From Virgibacillus subterraneus (GTDB lineage: Bacteria > Bacillota > Bacilli > Bacillales > Amphibacillaceae): 64,000 nucleotides of DNA. Made by a program: the position numbers and the translations under genes. The notes below the pieces were generated by a model that was given only the letters and a program-made list of their open reading frames with translations, had not been told where the DNA came from and ran no database searches. The stretch is taken from NCBI RefSeq assembly GCF_900110695.1, contig NZ_FOEH01000002.1, forward strand, positions 248,001 through 312,000, in the 5' to 3' direction. This document shows, piece after piece, positions 48,210 to 58,631 of the stretch (position 1 is its first letter; every line of letters starts with the position of its first letter).

Positions 48210-48839
48210 GTGGAGTTATCAAATAGACAAGAGCAAATTATTGTAATTGTTAAAGAAAATGGCCCGATTACTGGTGAGAATATAGCCGAACGTCTTGGTT
48301 TGACAAGAGCAACATTACGGCCAGATTTAGCTATATTGACCATGGCTGGTTTTCTTGATGCAAGACCAAGGGTAGGGTATTTTTATACAGGTAAGACTGG
48401 AACTGAACTACTGACCGAAAAGATTAAACAATTTAAAGTACAGGAATACCAGTCAGTCCCTATAGTCGTTAAGGAAGATGCTTCTGTTTATGATGCTATT
48501 TCAACAATGTTTTTAGAAGATGTTGGAACGCTTTTTGTAGTAGATAATAACGCATGTCTAATAGGTGTTTTATCAAGAAAAGACTTATTAAGAGCGAGCA
48601 TCGGAAATCAGGATTTAAACGCTGTACCGGTACATATTATCATGACTAGAATGCCTAATATTACTGTATGTTATCGTGAGGATTTAATGATAGATGCTGC
48701 AAAGAAGCTGATTGATAAACAAATTGATGGGCTTCCTATCGTCAAAGATACTGAAAAGGGCGTAGAAATTGTAGGGCGTATTACGAAAACGACTATAACG
48801 AAAGCGTTTGTGGAGTTAATAATGGATGAGCATTTATAA
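48210..48839 (+). CDS. ccpN: Transcriptional repressor CcpN (HTH plus CBS)
   Basis: A 209-residue regulator. An N-terminal winged helix-turn-helix (LSNRQEQIIVIVKENGPITG) is followed by two CBS domains (VKEDASVYDAISTMFLEDVG and CYREDLMIDAAKKLIDKQID). In B. subtilis CcpN represses gluconeogenic genes during glycolytic growth. GTG 48210 follows AGGTGG. A TATAAT lies at 48159-48164. It is co-transcribed with ppsR, as in B. subtilis (yqzB-yqfL). Confidence 0.94.
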   Translation: MELSNRQEQIIVIVKENGPITGENIAERLGLTRATLRPDLAILTMAGFLDARPRVGYFYTGKTGTELLTEKIKQFKVQEYQSVPIVVKEDASVYDAISTMFLEDVGTLFVVDNNACLIGVLSRKDLLRASIGNQDLNAVPVHIIMTRMPNITVCYREDLMIDAAKKLIDKQIDGLPIVKDTEKGVEIVGRITKTTITKAFVELIMDEHL

Positions 48840-48854
48840 GAGAGGAGCCGAACC

Positions 48855-49658
48855 ATGGGTGTAAAACCACTAGTTTATGTTTTGTCCGATTCCGTTGGAG
48901 AAACTGCTGAATTAGTAATAAAAGCAGGTTTGAGTCAATTCAATAATGGGGAATATAATATACAGCGAGTGCCATATGTAGAGGATAAAAAAACGATTGA
49001 TGAAACCGTACAGATTGTACAAGAAAAGCAAGGAATTATCGGATTTACACTCGTAGATCCAATTCTACGAAAATATTTAAATACAAAGGCAAAGGAAAAA
49101 GATATTGAAGCAATTGATATTATGGGTCCAATGATGGATGCAATGGAGAAATTCTTCGATCATAACCCGCGCCTTGAGCCTGGATTAGTCCATAAATTAG
49201 ATGAAGACTATTTTAAACGTGTAGAAGCAATTGAATTTGCGGTTAAATACGATGATGGCAGGGACCCACGTGGTATTGCTAGAGCTGATATTATTTTAAT
49301 TGGTGTTTCACGCACTTCTAAAACCCCTTTATCACAGTATTTGGCACACAAAAGGCTGAAGGTTGCCAACGTACCCATTGTTCCTGAAGTTGATCCACCT
49401 GAGGAGCTATATGAAGTAGATCCGAGAAAATGTATTGGATTGCAAATAAGTCCTGAAAAACTCAATGAAATAAGAAGAGAAAGATTAAAGGCATTAGGAC
49501 TTGGTGACCAAGCAACATACGCGAATATGGAAAGAATACACCAAGAGCTAGAGTGTTTTGATGATCTAGTTAATAAAATTGGATGCAGGACTGTAGATGT
49601 ATCCAATAAAGCTGTGGAAGAGACAGCCAATATTATCTCTCATATGATTAAAAAATAG
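48855..49658 (+). CDS. ppsR: Pyruvate, phosphate dikinase regulatory protein (DUF299)
   Basis: A 267-residue bifunctional ADP-dependent kinase/Pi-dependent phosphorylase of the DUF299 family (YqfL). It begins [15 protein letters not shown]; the P-loop is [11 protein letters not shown] (near residues 152-162), and [10 protein letters not shown] precedes it. It controls PPDK or a similar enzyme by Thr phosphorylation, or modulates CcpN as reported for YqfL. The ppsR name is by family. Confidence 0.9.
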   Translation: MGVKPLVYVLSDSVGETAELVIKAGLSQFNNGEYNIQRVPYVEDKKTIDETVQIVQEKQGIIGFTLVDPILRKYLNTKAKEKDIEAIDIMGPMMDAMEKFFDHNPRLEPGLVHKLDEDYFKRVEAIEFAVKYDDGRDPRGIARADIILIGVSRTSKTPLSQYLAHKRLKVANVPIVPEVDPPEELYEVDPRKCIGLQISPEKLNEIRRERLKALGLGDQATYANMERIHQELECFDDLVNKIGCRTVDVSNKAVEETANIISHMIKK

Positions 49659-49671
49659 CTTAACTTATATT

Positions 49672-49705
49672 AAAAACATTCTATGAATAAGTAGAATGTT
49701 TTTTA
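49672..49705 (+). terminator. Terminator of ccpN-ppsR
   Basis: AAAACATTCTA and TAGAATGTTTT form a perfect 11-bp stem followed by Ts. Confidence 0.88.
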
Positions 49706-50048
49706 ATGGCAATCCTAATGATTTTGTATTATAATTATTTTTTGTGTCAAAATAAAATAATAAACTATGCAATGTTGAGCATCTGACGTATTCAGAAAAA
49801 TAAAACATTAAGATATAGGAAGGAATATTACTCAACTATGTAGAAATACAGTGTATAGGCATTATAATAGTTTGTCATAGGGTTTATACAAGCCTGTCAA
49901 GAGGTACAATAATACAACAAGTTAAACAAGTCCTTCTAAGTTTTATACTCCATAGAAGGAAATTTTTTCGACTTTCTAAAAAAACTTTGTCGAATCATGA
50001 AGGATTTTCTTAACAAGTATCGAATTATATTAAAGCATGGTGGTAAAA
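49706..50048 (+). other. Non-coding gap before dnaG with terminator-like hairpin
   Basis: No ORF is supported. CCTTCTA (49932-49938) pairs with TAGAAGG (49953-49959) and is followed by AAATTTTTTCG, a possible attenuator. A CGAC...GTCG hairpin follows it. Possible -10 boxes (TATAAT at 49863-49868, TACAAT at 49905-49910) lack good -35 partners. The gene yqxD, found before dnaG in B. subtilis, is absent. Confidence 0.5.
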
Positions 50049-51863
50049 ATGCCAAATCAAATACCGGAAGAGGTAATTGAAGAAGTACGTAAATCCAATG
50101 ATATTGTTGACGTCATTGGAGAATATGTTCAATTAAAAAAACAGGGAAGAAACTTTTTCGGACTTTGTCCATTTCATGGTGAAAATACTCCATCCTTTTC
50201 GGTGACGCAAGAGAAGCAGATTTTTCATTGTTTTGGTTGTGGTAAAGGTGGAAATGTATTGACGTTTCTAATAGAGATGGAAGATTACTCTTTTTATGAG
50301 GCTCTAAAGTTTCTAGCCAGCAGAAGTGGAGTAGACTTACCTGAAACAGGGATGAACAAAGAATCATCCATGTCGGAAGAAAATCAAAATATACTATCTG
50401 CTTACGAATGGATTACTAAACTTTATCATCACTTATTACGATATACGAAAGATGGTAAAGAGGGCTATCAATACTTTAAAGACCGAGGTATCACTGACGA
50501 AACGATTGATGTTTTTCAATTAGGATTTGCACCAAATGTAAAAGACTTTACAGCTGAGTTTCTTCAGAAAAAAGGCTTTCATCAACAGATACTTGTTAAA
50601 GCTGGTTTACTTTCTCTAAATGAAGATAATAGTGTAACTGACCGATTTCGAAGCAGAGTCATATTTCCAATTCGGAATCACTTAGGGAAGTCCATAGGTT
50701 TTGGTGGTCGAACAATTGGAGATCAGGAGCCAAAATATCTGAACAGCTCTGAAAGTGAATTGTTTCAAAAGGGACGTATCTTATACAATTTTGATTTAGC
50801 CAAAAAACACATTCGTAAACAAAGCGAAGTAGTTCTATTCGAAGGGTATATGGATGTTATTTCAGCATATCAGGCAGAGGTAAAAAATGCTGTAGCAACT
50901 TTAGGAACTTCACTTACAGAATCACAAGCAAAACTATTAAGGCGTTATGTTGATACAGTGACTATCTGTTATGACGCTGATAATGCAGGCACTGAAGCAA
51001 CATACAAAGCTGCTGTTTTGTTACAAAAGATTGGGTGTCATGTAAAAATAGCAAATTTAAGGGAAAACATGGATCCAGATAGTTTTATACACGAATTTGG
51101 TGCTACTGCATTTAAAGATGAGGTTATTAAAGCAAGTAATACGTTTACGAGCTTTTACATGCAATATCTTAAAAAGGATTTCAACCTTAGTCTTGAAAGT
51201 GACCGTATACAATATATTGAAAGTGTACTTAAACAGCTTGCAATGATTGAGAGTTCTGTTGAACGGGAATATTACTTAAAAGAAATAAGTAATGAATATA
51301 ATGTAACAATGGAATCATTAACACAAGAAATCCAGAGCCATCGGCAAAAGATGGGCATTGGTAAGGATAAGAGAGAAAAGAACAGATATACTAATAGGGC
51401 ACCACAATTTCAACAAACAAAAAAATTACTACCAGCTTTTCATAATGCAGAAAGACAGCTTATTGCATATATGTTGCAAGACACTTCTATTACTGATAAA
51501 GTGCAGGAGGAAATAGGTGCATCCTTTAATGTTGATGAGCATAAAATTATTGCTACACATTTGTATGCATTCTATGAAGAAGGTCATCAAGCCGATGTCA
51601 GTATGTTTATTGAAACGTTGACTGATGACAATTTAAGGCGTTTAGTTACAGAGGTTGCAATGATTCCTGTTCTTGAAAATATAAGTGATAAGGAAATCAG
51701 TGATTATATTCGGATAATTCGTGCTGAAAATAGCAGTAAAGATAGTATTCAGGCACTTAAAGAAGAACAAAAATTAGCCGAACAACAAAACGACCCAATA
51801 AAGGCTGCAAGGATTGCAATGGAGATTATTGAATTGCAGAAGCAGTTAAAGAAATTAAATTGA
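50049..51863 (+). CDS. dnaG: DNA primase DnaG
   Basis: A 604-residue primase that makes RNA primers at the replication fork. The N-terminal CHC2 zinc finger is CPFH...CFGC (residues 37-61), the Toprim domain has FEGYMDV and CYDADNAGT, and the C-terminal domain binds the replicative helicase. ATG 50049 is preferred over 50037 because GGTGGT lies just upstream and MPNQIPEEVIEEV matches the family start. It is followed by sigA, forming the macromolecular synthesis operon without its usual first gene. Confidence 0.96.
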   Translation: MPNQIPEEVIEEVRKSNDIVDVIGEYVQLKKQGRNFFGLCPFHGENTPSFSVTQEKQIFHCFGCGKGGNVLTFLIEMEDYSFYEALKFLASRSGVDLPETGMNKESSMSEENQNILSAYEWITKLYHHLLRYTKDGKEGYQYFKDRGITDETIDVFQLGFAPNVKDFTAEFLQKKGFHQQILVKAGLLSLNEDNSVTDRFRSRVIFPIRNHLGKSIGFGGRTIGDQEPKYLNSSESELFQKGRILYNFDLAKKHIRKQSEVVLFEGYMDVISAYQAEVKNAVATLGTSLTESQAKLLRRYVDTVTICYDADNAGTEATYKAAVLLQKIGCHVKIANLRENMDPDSFIHEFGATAFKDEVIKASNTFTSFYMQYLKKDFNLSLESDRIQYIESVLKQLAMIESSVEREYYLKEISNEYNVTMESLTQEIQSHRQKMGIGKDKREKNRYTNRAPQFQQTKKLLPAFHNAERQLIAYMLQDTSITDKVQEEIGASFNVDEHKIIATHLYAFYEEGHQADVSMFIETLTDDNLRRLVTEVAMIPVLENISDKEISDYIRIIRAENSSKDSIQALKEEQKLAEQQNDPIKAARIAMEIIELQKQLKKLN

Positions 51864-51889
51864 TATTGTAGTTGGAAGGAGGGGGACTC

Positions 51890-53011
51890 ATGGCCGAAAA
51901 TAAGCCTTCACAAACAAAAGAAAATGAAAATGAACTAACACTGGATCAAGCAAAAGATCAATTGCTTGAAATAGGAAAAAAGCGCGGAGCACTGGCTTAT
52001 GAAGAAGTTGCTGATCGTTTATCTAGCTTCGAAATTGAATCCGAGCAGATGGATGAATTTTATGGGTACCTAGCAGAGCAAGGTGTAGAGGTTATTGGTG
52101 ATTCAGAAGAAGATCCTAAAATGCAGCAAATTGCAAAAGAAGAAGAATTTGATTTAAATGATTTAAGTGTACCACTCGGTATAAAGATAAATGATCCCGT
52201 TAGAATGTATTTAAAAGAAATAGGGAGAGTGGATTTACTTTCGGCTGCTGAAGAAATCGATCTAGCTCATCGAATTGAAAATAATGAAGATGAGGCAAAA
52301 AGACGTCTAGCTGAGGCTAACTTGCGTCTTGTAGTTAGTATTGCAAAGCGATATGTTGGTCGAGGTATGCTTTTTCTTGATTTAATTCAGGAAGGTAATA
52401 TGGGTCTTATCAAAGCTGTTGAAAAATTCGATTATCGTAAAGGGTTTAAGTTTAGTACGTATGCTACATGGTGGATTCGTCAAGCAATTACAAGAGCAAT
52501 TGCGGACCAAGCGAGAACAATACGGATACCAGTCCATATGGTTGAAACGATTAACAAACTTATTCGCGTACAGCGCCAATTGTTACAAGACCTTGGAAGA
52601 GAACCAACACCAGAAGAAATCGGAAAAGAAATGGAACTTTCTCCTGATAAGGTTCGTGACATCCTAAAGATAGCTCAGGAGCCAGTCTCACTTGAAACAC
52701 CAATAGGGGAAGAAGATGACTCCCATTTAGGTGATTTCATAGAAGATCAAGAAGCAGTTTCTCCGTCAGATCATGCTGCTTATGAACTTTTAAAAGAACA
52801 ACTGGAGGATGTTCTAGATACACTTACTGACCGGGAAGAGAATGTATTACGTTTACGTTTTGGTTTAGATGATGGACGAACAAGAACACTGGAGGAAGTT
52901 GGTAAAGTGTTTGGCGTTACAAGAGAACGAATTCGTCAAATTGAAGCAAAAGCTTTACGGAAGCTTAGACATCCTAGTCGTAGTAAACGATTAAAAGATT
53001 TTTTGGAATAA
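51890..53011 (+). CDS. sigA: RNA polymerase primary sigma factor SigA
   Basis: A 373-residue housekeeping sigma factor. Region 1.1 is at the N-terminus; region 2 shows [20 protein letters not shown] and [16 protein letters not shown]; region 4 contains [32 protein letters not shown] lies 5-6 bases before ATG 51890. No hairpin terminator is seen before repeat R9. Confidence 0.98.
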   Translation: MAENKPSQTKENENELTLDQAKDQLLEIGKKRGALAYEEVADRLSSFEIESEQMDEFYGYLAEQGVEVIGDSEEDPKMQQIAKEEEFDLNDLSVPLGIKINDPVRMYLKEIGRVDLLSAAEEIDLAHRIENNEDEAKRRLAEANLRLVVSIAKRYVGRGMLFLDLIQEGNMGLIKAVEKFDYRKGFKFSTYATWWIRQAITRAIADQARTIRIPVHMVETINKLIRVQRQLLQDLGREPTPEEIGKEMELSPDKVRDILKIAQEPVSLETPIGEEDDSHLGDFIEDQEAVSPSDHAAYELLKEQLEDVLDTLTDREENVLRLRFGLDDGRTRTLEEVGKVFGVTRERIRQIEAKALRKLRHPSRSKRLKDFLE

Positions 53012-53038
53012 ATCGTTTCAGTCATTAAGCACTATTTG

Positions 53039-53179
53039 TTGGCAGTTAAGAAAGTATAGATACTTTCTAACTGCATAAGTGCGACTAAGGCTTGCATGCA
53101 CACCAGAGTATAAGGTGTTCTAAGAAGATAATTTACGATTTGAAAACAAATCTCTTTAACGATAAGCCAAATTTTCTAG
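53039..53179 (+). repeat. Interspersed repeat copy R9 (long form)
   Basis: The best-preserved first hairpin: GCAGTTAAGAAAGTAT and ATACTTTCTAACTGC pair over 15 bases with one bulge. The core CATAAGTGCGACTAAGGCTT follows, then the long-form insert and the right end CTTTAACGATAAGCC. It occupies the gap after sigA. Confidence 0.88.
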
Positions 53180-53253
53180 TGTTCAATGACTGTTTACATT
53201 TTTATAAAAAAATTTGATAAGTTGTAGGTTATAACTGCATCGGGGTGATTCTT

Positions 53254-53811
53254 ATGTCGGATAGGCGAATCGCAACAGTTGTTGAAGAAATCCATTATTG
53301 GAAAGAGCATAATTTACTACCCGATGTGTACTGTGATTTTCTTTTGGCTATATATACAAATGGTGAGGGTGTCGGAGAAGAAAATACTGGAAAAAATAGG
53401 ATAAATATCTTAACAGCTATTCAATTAACTTTATTAAGCTTATTATTACCATTTGCTTTCCTAGTTATTTATTTTACCGAATTTCCTGCTTCACTACAAG
53501 TAAGTACCTTATTTTTATTTGTAACATATTCTTATTGGATGTCTAGAGTCTACAGTCAAAAGCTTACGATCTATTATCATCTTTCTATAGTAACTTTTCT
53601 GCTGTTGTTGCTTTTAATGTCGATATATATAAGTACATTATTTACTGCTAATCAATGGTTTCTGCAATTTGTGATGATTATAAATGTAATTTCATGGTAT
53701 TTTTTTAGTCGGCGAATCGATATTAAATACCTTAAAATTGTTAGCATATTTGGTATAGCATTTGTCATTTTATATATTGTTTTACAAAAAATTCACATCT
53801 TATCCCTTTAA
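53254..53811 (+). CDS. Unrecognised membrane protein between sigA and cccA
   Basis: A 185-residue protein that I do not recognise. A soluble N-terminus (about 45 residues, with EIHYWKEHNLLPDVYCDFLL) is followed by five to six hydrophobic helices and no obvious catalytic motif. ATG 53254 follows CGGGGTGA. The N-terminal stretch, with its Trp and Leu-Pro pattern, resembles the short helical head of some Bacillus membrane proteins, but this is only an impression. No terminator separates it clearly from cccA. Confidence 0.7.
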   Translation: MSDRRIATVVEEIHYWKEHNLLPDVYCDFLLAIYTNGEGVGEENTGKNRINILTAIQLTLLSLLLPFAFLVIYFTEFPASLQVSTLFLFVTYSYWMSRVYSQKLTIYYHLSIVTFLLLLLLMSIYISTLFTANQWFLQFVMIINVISWYFFSRRIDIKYLKIVSIFGIAFVILYIVLQKIHILSL

Positions 53812-53892
53812 ACAAATTTGTTTTTCGAGTAAAATATATATAGCTTTTGAAACAAAATAGAGATTAAGGGGATTACATAAGGAGGAACTACG

Positions 53893-54279
53893 ATGAAGAA
53901 GAACCCAGTCATCCCTTATGCAACTATTGCTGTAATAGGGATACTCTTAGTAGTTGTTATATCGTTTGTTGGCCTGGATCAACGTCAGACTATTGAAAAA
54001 AAAGAGAAAAATGGTGGCGAAAATACGGAAGAAAAGTCACAAGAGGGAGAAACCACTAGTGACCCTTCTAAAGTTTTTGAAAGTAATTGTGCTAGCTGTC
54101 ATGGTGCAGATCTTTCTGGTGGAATGGGACCAGCATTAAATAAAGTTGGAAGTAAGTACTCCCAAGAGGAGATTAGAGAAATTATCAAAACTGGTTTTCC
54201 TGATGCTGGTATGCAAGGAAATATCATACAGGGTGAAAAAGCCGATGCTGTTGCAAAATGGCTTTCCGAACAAAAGTAG
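53893..54279 (+). CDS. cccA: Cytochrome c-550, membrane-anchored
   Basis: A 128-residue small cytochrome c. An N-terminal transmembrane anchor (residues 7-28) is followed by a charged linker and a heme domain with CASCHG (near residues 66-71) and the axial-Met region GMQGN near 110. It shuttles electrons to the terminal oxidase on the outer face of the membrane. GGAGG lies upstream. Location after sigA is as in B. subtilis. Confidence 0.94.
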   Translation: MKKNPVIPYATIAVIGILLVVVISFVGLDQRQTIEKKEKNGGENTEEKSQEGETTSDPSKVFESNCASCHGADLSGGMGPALNKVGSKYSQEEIREIIKTGFPDAGMQGNIIQGEKADAVAKWLSEQK

Positions 54280-54309
54280 ATTTTTAGGATACTTATAGTT
54301 TATTATGCT

Positions 54310-54354
54310 AAAAGAGTAAGCTGACTGATATCATGCAGAAGGCTTGCTCTTTTA
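54310..54354 (+). terminator. Terminator of cccA
   Basis: AAAGAGTAAGC pairs with GCTTGCTCTTT (one G-U pair), followed by T residues. Its loop is about 20 bases. Confidence 0.75.
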
Positions 54355-54391
54355 TGCTATTAGACGTGTGTCAATAATGAAGGAGAAAATA

Positions 54392-55123
54392 ATGAATAAC
54401 ATAATTAAACTTTCTGAACGATTGAGTACCGTTGCAACGTTTATCACGGAAGGTGCTGTTTTTGCAGATATCGGATCTGATCATGCGTATTTACCATGCT
54501 ACGTTTGTTTATATGACAGCAAAGCACATGCAATTGCAGGTGAAGTAAAAGAAGGACCTTTCAAAAGTGCTATTGAGACAGTTAATAAATATGATCTATC
54601 ATCTAGGGTACAAGTACGATTAGGTGATGGATTGCACGTTATACAAGACAGAGAAGTAAATCTGCTTGTTGTTGCAGGTATGGGCGGTACGCTTATAAGA
54701 TCCATTCTCGAAGAAGGTAAGGACAGATTATGCGGTGTGCAACGAATTATCGCACAGCCAAATGTAAATGAACGAAATGTTCGAAAATGGCTTTATGAAA
54801 ACAACTACACCATTACCTGCGAGGAAATACTAGAGGAAAATGGACATATTTACGAAATAATTGTAGCAGACAGAAATGCCGCTAGAAGTCCGTATAAAAT
54901 GGATCTATTGCAAAAACAGCTATTATTCGGACCACTGTTATTAGAACATAAAACAGAAACGTTTATTAAAAAATGGAAAAATGAGCTTTCGAAGCGAATC
55001 AGAGTTATCGATGAAATGAAAAAGGCAAGAGAACAAAATCAGAATAAAATAAGCGAATTTGAAAAAGAATTGTCTTGGGTACAGGAGGTTTTAAAAAATG
55101 GCGGTGACAACTCGAAACAGTGA
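54392..55123 (+). CDS. trmK: tRNA (adenine22-N1)-methyltransferase TrmK
   Basis: A 243-residue methyltransferase (YqfN) that makes m1A22 in tRNA. SAM motif: ADIGSDHAYLP (near residues 25-35), then VAGMGGTLI and AQPNVNERNVR. AAGGAGA precedes ATG 54392; the earlier in-frame ATG lies in the cccA terminator. Its 3' end overlaps yqfO by 26 bases. Confidence 0.93.
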   Translation: MNNIIKLSERLSTVATFITEGAVFADIGSDHAYLPCYVCLYDSKAHAIAGEVKEGPFKSAIETVNKYDLSSRVQVRLGDGLHVIQDREVNLLVVAGMGGTLIRSILEEGKDRLCGVQRIIAQPNVNERNVRKWLYENNYTITCEEILEENGHIYEIIVADRNAARSPYKMDLLQKQLLFGPLLLEHKTETFIKKWKNELSKRIRVIDEMKKAREQNQNKISEFEKELSWVQEVLKNGGDNSKQ

Positions 55124-56213
55124 TATTTTTCAGTTGATGGAAAAATGGGCACCAAAGCATCTGGCATACGATTGGGATAATGTTGGATTACAGGTTGGAT
55201 CATTCAATAATCAAGTAACCAAGGTGATGGTAACTTTGGATGTCCTGGAATCTGTAGTGGATGAAGCAATAGAAAAGAATGTTGACTTAATAATTGCACA
55301 CCATCCTCTATTATTTAAATCGGTGAAACAAGTAAATGTGGACACATTTCAAGGCCGAATTATTCAAAAGTTAATACAGCACAATATTTCTGTATACGCT
55401 TCCCATACAAACCTTGATACTGCTGACGGTGGCGTAAATGATATGCTTTGTGATTTGCTTAATATTAATCGAACAGAAGTATTACAACAGACCTATCAGG
55501 AGGAACTGGTAAAAATTTCAGTATTTGTACCAAAGACACATATGAACGAAGTGCGAGAAGCCATGAGTGAAAATGGAGCAGGATATATTGGTGACTATAG
55601 TCATTGTACATTTCAAACAGAAGGTCAAGGGACATTTATGCCGCAGGAAGGGGCAAATCCGTATATCGGTACAGCTAACAGTTTAACATTCGTGGATGAA
55701 GTTAAGGTTGAATCAATTATACCACAGCCTAAATTAGCACGTGTTGTTGAGGCAATGATTAATGCACATCCATACGAAGAAGCTGCCTACGATGTAATGC
55801 CACTTCATAATTCAGGGCAAACTTATGGTATTGGTCGTATTGGAACATTAGATAAAGGATTAACTTTGCAAGACTTTTCGGAGCAAGTTAAACGTGTACT
55901 TGAGGTTCCATCCTTGCGCGTTACCGGTGATTTAACTAAAAAGGTAAGAAAAGTAGCTATTTTAGGTGGTAGTGGTGAAAAATTAATTCATACAGCTAAA
56001 AAAATGGGGGCAGATGTATTCATTACAGGTGATATGACATTTCATGCCGCTCAGGATGCCTGGCAAATGGGGTTATCAGTTATCGATCCGGGACATCATG
56101 TAGAAAAAGTAATGAAAGAAGGAGCAAAGGAATATTTGGATAATCACCTCAATAATAAGAATATAGAAGTTATTCTGTCCAACTCAAACACTGAACCGTT
56201 TCAGTTTATATAA
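55098..56213 (+). CDS. yqfO: Nif3-like dinuclear metal center protein YqfO
   Basis: A 371-residue Nif3/GTP-cyclohydrolase I type 2-like protein. Metal-binding motifs are IAHHPLLF (near residues 63-70), SHTNLDTADGG (near 99) and DPGHHVEK (near 331). A CutA1-like domain is inserted in the middle, as in other Bacillus YqfO proteins. AGGAGG lies inside trmK. The reaction is not established. Confidence 0.93.
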   Translation: MAVTTRNSDIFQLMEKWAPKHLAYDWDNVGLQVGSFNNQVTKVMVTLDVLESVVDEAIEKNVDLIIAHHPLLFKSVKQVNVDTFQGRIIQKLIQHNISVYASHTNLDTADGGVNDMLCDLLNINRTEVLQQTYQEELVKISVFVPKTHMNEVREAMSENGAGYIGDYSHCTFQTEGQGTFMPQEGANPYIGTANSLTFVDEVKVESIIPQPKLARVVEAMINAHPYEEAAYDVMPLHNSGQTYGIGRIGTLDKGLTLQDFSEQVKRVLEVPSLRVTGDLTKKVRKVAILGGSGEKLIHTAKKMGADVFITGDMTFHAAQDAWQMGLSVIDPGHHVEKVMKEGAKEYLDNHLNNKNIEVILSNSNTEPFQFI

Positions 56214-56260
56214 TGCATGTAATGTTAAACTACATTATAATAGATATAAGCTGGTATTTG

Positions 56261-56331
56261 TAGGCAGTTGAGAAAGTGAAATACGCTTTCTACAAAAGCC
56301 CTATAACGATAACAGGTTTTCTAAGCTATTG
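56261..56331 (+). repeat. Interspersed repeat copy R10 (internally deleted long form)
   Basis: TAGGCAGTTGAGAAAGT joins directly to the right half of the long form (GAAATACGCTTTCTACAAAAGCCC, TATAACGATAA, GGTTTTCTAAGC). The core with CTGCATAAGTGC is missing. Confidence 0.75.
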
Positions 56332-56366
56332 GATGATTGATTATCATCAAAAAGGAGTACTATTAT

Positions 56367-57680
56367 ATGGAAAATAATTTTAAGCAGTTTGTATTTCACC
56401 CAGTATTGTCAGACACTATCGATCACTTAGGATTTAAACACCCGACTGAAATACAGCAAAAGGTGATGCCAGCAATTCTTAAAGGTAAAAGTGTTGTAGG
56501 ACAGTCACATACAGGGTCCGGAAAAACACATGCATATTTATTACCTTTATTTAATCAGATAGACGCTAGCAAACGCGAAGTGCAGTTTGTTATTACTGCT
56601 CCGACTCGAGAACTGGCAATGCAGATACATGAAGAAGTTAAAAAGATTATTCATTATGCAGGAAAGAAAGAAATTTGGAATGCCAAGTTATTGGTTGGTG
56701 GAACTGATAAGCAGAAAATGATGGAGAAACTAAAGGAACCACCACATATTATCATTGGTACGCCTGGCCGAATATTGGATATAGTCAAAGAAGATGCCCT
56801 TTCTTTATATTCTGCAAATTCGTTTGTTATCGATGAAGCAGATCTTATGCTTGATTTAGGGTTTATTAATGAGGTTGACCAATTACTGGTGCGAGCAAGA
56901 AAAGACGTTCAGTTACTTGTATTTTCAGCGACTATTCCACAGCGATTAGAGCATTTTTTCAAAAAATACCTAGAGAACCCTTTACATGTAAAAATTGATG
57001 ATCAACTTTCGCCTGAAACGATGGAGCATCGATTAATTGCTTTAAAACACAGGGATGAATCCGATGTTATTATAGAAATTTCCAAAACGATACAGCCCTA
57101 TCTGGCAATTATTTTTACAAATGGTAAGGATATTGCTAATACACTTGCAGCTTCTTTGCAGCAAAAGGGACTTGATGTTGGGCTCATACATGGCGGATTA
57201 AAGCCAAGGGAACGTAAACGAGTACTAAAGGATATCCAAAGCCTTCGATACCAATATATTGTTGCAACTGATCTAGCCTCACGCGGAATAGATATAAAAG
57301 GGGTAAGTCATGTCATAAACGCACAACTCCCTAAAGAAGAAGATTTTTATGTGCATCGTGTGGGACGAACAGCTCGTGCCGGGATGGAAGGTACAGCAAT
57401 CAGTTTATATGCTGATCAGGACATAAACCTGATTCAAAGGCTGGAGCAAAAAGGCTTGACGTTCACATTTTTTGATATTAAGAATGGAGAGTGGAAAGAA
57501 GCAAAGTCATGGAATGAGCGTGAATTACGTACTAAAACGAAAACAGATATTGATTCACAAGCTTGGAAACAGGTTAAAAAGACTAAAAAGGTAAAACCTG
57601 GATATAAGAAAAAGATGAAAAGGGAACAAGAAAATATAAAAAAACAAATGGTAAAAAAAACTAATAAAAAGAAAAGATAA
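56367..57680 (+). CDS. cshB: DEAD-box RNA helicase CshB
   Basis: A 437-residue helicase (YqfR). Motifs in order: HPTEIQQKVMP (Q motif), SHTGSGKT (I, near residues 46-53), APTRELA, VIDEADLM (II), SATIP (III), and the C-terminal domain with LASRGIDIKGV and HRVGRTARAG. A Lys/Arg-rich tail likely binds RNA. In B. subtilis CshB is a cold-shock helicase. AAAGGAGT precedes ATG 56367. Confidence 0.95.
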   Translation: MENNFKQFVFHPVLSDTIDHLGFKHPTEIQQKVMPAILKGKSVVGQSHTGSGKTHAYLLPLFNQIDASKREVQFVITAPTRELAMQIHEEVKKIIHYAGKKEIWNAKLLVGGTDKQKMMEKLKEPPHIIIGTPGRILDIVKEDALSLYSANSFVIDEADLMLDLGFINEVDQLLVRARKDVQLLVFSATIPQRLEHFFKKYLENPLHVKIDDQLSPETMEHRLIALKHRDESDVIIEISKTIQPYLAIIFTNGKDIANTLAASLQQKGLDVGLIHGGLKPRERKRVLKDIQSLRYQYIVATDLASRGIDIKGVSHVINAQLPKEEDFYVHRVGRTARAGMEGTAISLYADQDINLIQRLEQKGLTFTFFDIKNGEWKEAKSWNERELRTKTKTDIDSQAWKQVKKTKKVKPGYKKKMKREQENIKKQMVKKTNKKKR

Positions 57681-57695
57681 ATTGAGGTGGAGTAA

Positions 57696-58589
57696 TTGCT
57701 AAAAATTGGATCACACGTATCGATGAGTGGGAAGAAAATGTTATTAGGCTCAAGTGAACTAGCGGAATCATATGGTTCTAATGCATTTATGATTTATACT
57801 GGTGCACCACAAAATACAAGAAGAAAGCCTATTGAAGAGCTAAATATAACAGCAGGAAGAGAACACATGAAAGACAATGGAATAGAGGACATCGTTGTTC
57901 ACGCTCCTTATATAATAAATATAGGGAATACAGTTAAAAAAGAAACATTCGAACTAGGTGTAACTTTTTTACGAAATGAAATAGATCGTACTGCTGCAAT
58001 TGGAGCCAAGCAAATCGTTCTTCACCCCGGTTCACATGTCGGTGAAGGAGCTGATAAAGGTATTGAAAGAATAATCGAAGGATTAAATGAAGTCCTAGAA
58101 AAAGATAAAGATGTACAAATTGCATTGGAAACAATGGCTGGTAAAGGATCAGAGGTTGGGCGTACCTTTGATGAATTAGCACGAATTTTTGATGGTGTTA
58201 CACATAATGAAAAATTATCGGTCTGTATGGACACATGTCACATACATGACGCTGGATACAATGTTGTGAATGATTTTGATGGCGTTTTGGATGAATTCGA
58301 TAAGATTATAGGTATAAATCGATTAAAGGTAATTCATGTGAATGACAGTAAGAATGAACAAGGTGCCCATAAAGACCGTCATGAAAACATTGGCTTTGGT
58401 CATATTGGGTTCGAGGCATTACAACATGTTATTCATCATCCACAATTAAAGCATTTACCTAAAATATTGGAAACGCCTTTTGTCGGTGAAGATAAAAAGA
58501 ATAAGAAACCCCCATATAAATTCGAAATTGACATGATTAAAGAAGGCAATTTTATTCCTGACTTAAAAGAAAAAATAGTAAGCCAATAA
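57696..58589 (+). CDS. nfo: Endonuclease IV (apurinic/apyrimidinic endonuclease)
   Basis: A 297-residue zinc endonuclease of base-excision repair. Zinc ligands lie in [33 protein letters not shown] and [23 protein letters not shown] 57696 follows GAGGTGG. It lies 15 bases after cshB (the order yqfR-yqfS of B. subtilis) and ends at a strong terminator. Confidence 0.96.
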   Translation: MLKIGSHVSMSGKKMLLGSSELAESYGSNAFMIYTGAPQNTRRKPIEELNITAGREHMKDNGIEDIVVHAPYIINIGNTVKKETFELGVTFLRNEIDRTAAIGAKQIVLHPGSHVGEGADKGIERIIEGLNEVLEKDKDVQIALETMAGKGSEVGRTFDELARIFDGVTHNEKLSVCMDTCHIHDAGYNVVNDFDGVLDEFDKIIGINRLKVIHVNDSKNEQGAHKDRHENIGFGHIGFEALQHVIHHPQLKHLPKILETPFVGEDKKNKKPPYKFEIDMIKEGNFIPDLKEKIVSQ

Positions 58590-58594
58590 ACTCG

Positions 58595-58631
58595 AAGGGA
58601 ATGACGTTTAATATGTCATTCCCTTTTTTTG
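58595..58631 (+). terminator. Terminator of cshB-nfo
   Basis: AAGGGAATGAC and GTCATTCCCTT form a perfect 11-bp stem followed by Ts. Confidence 0.9.
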
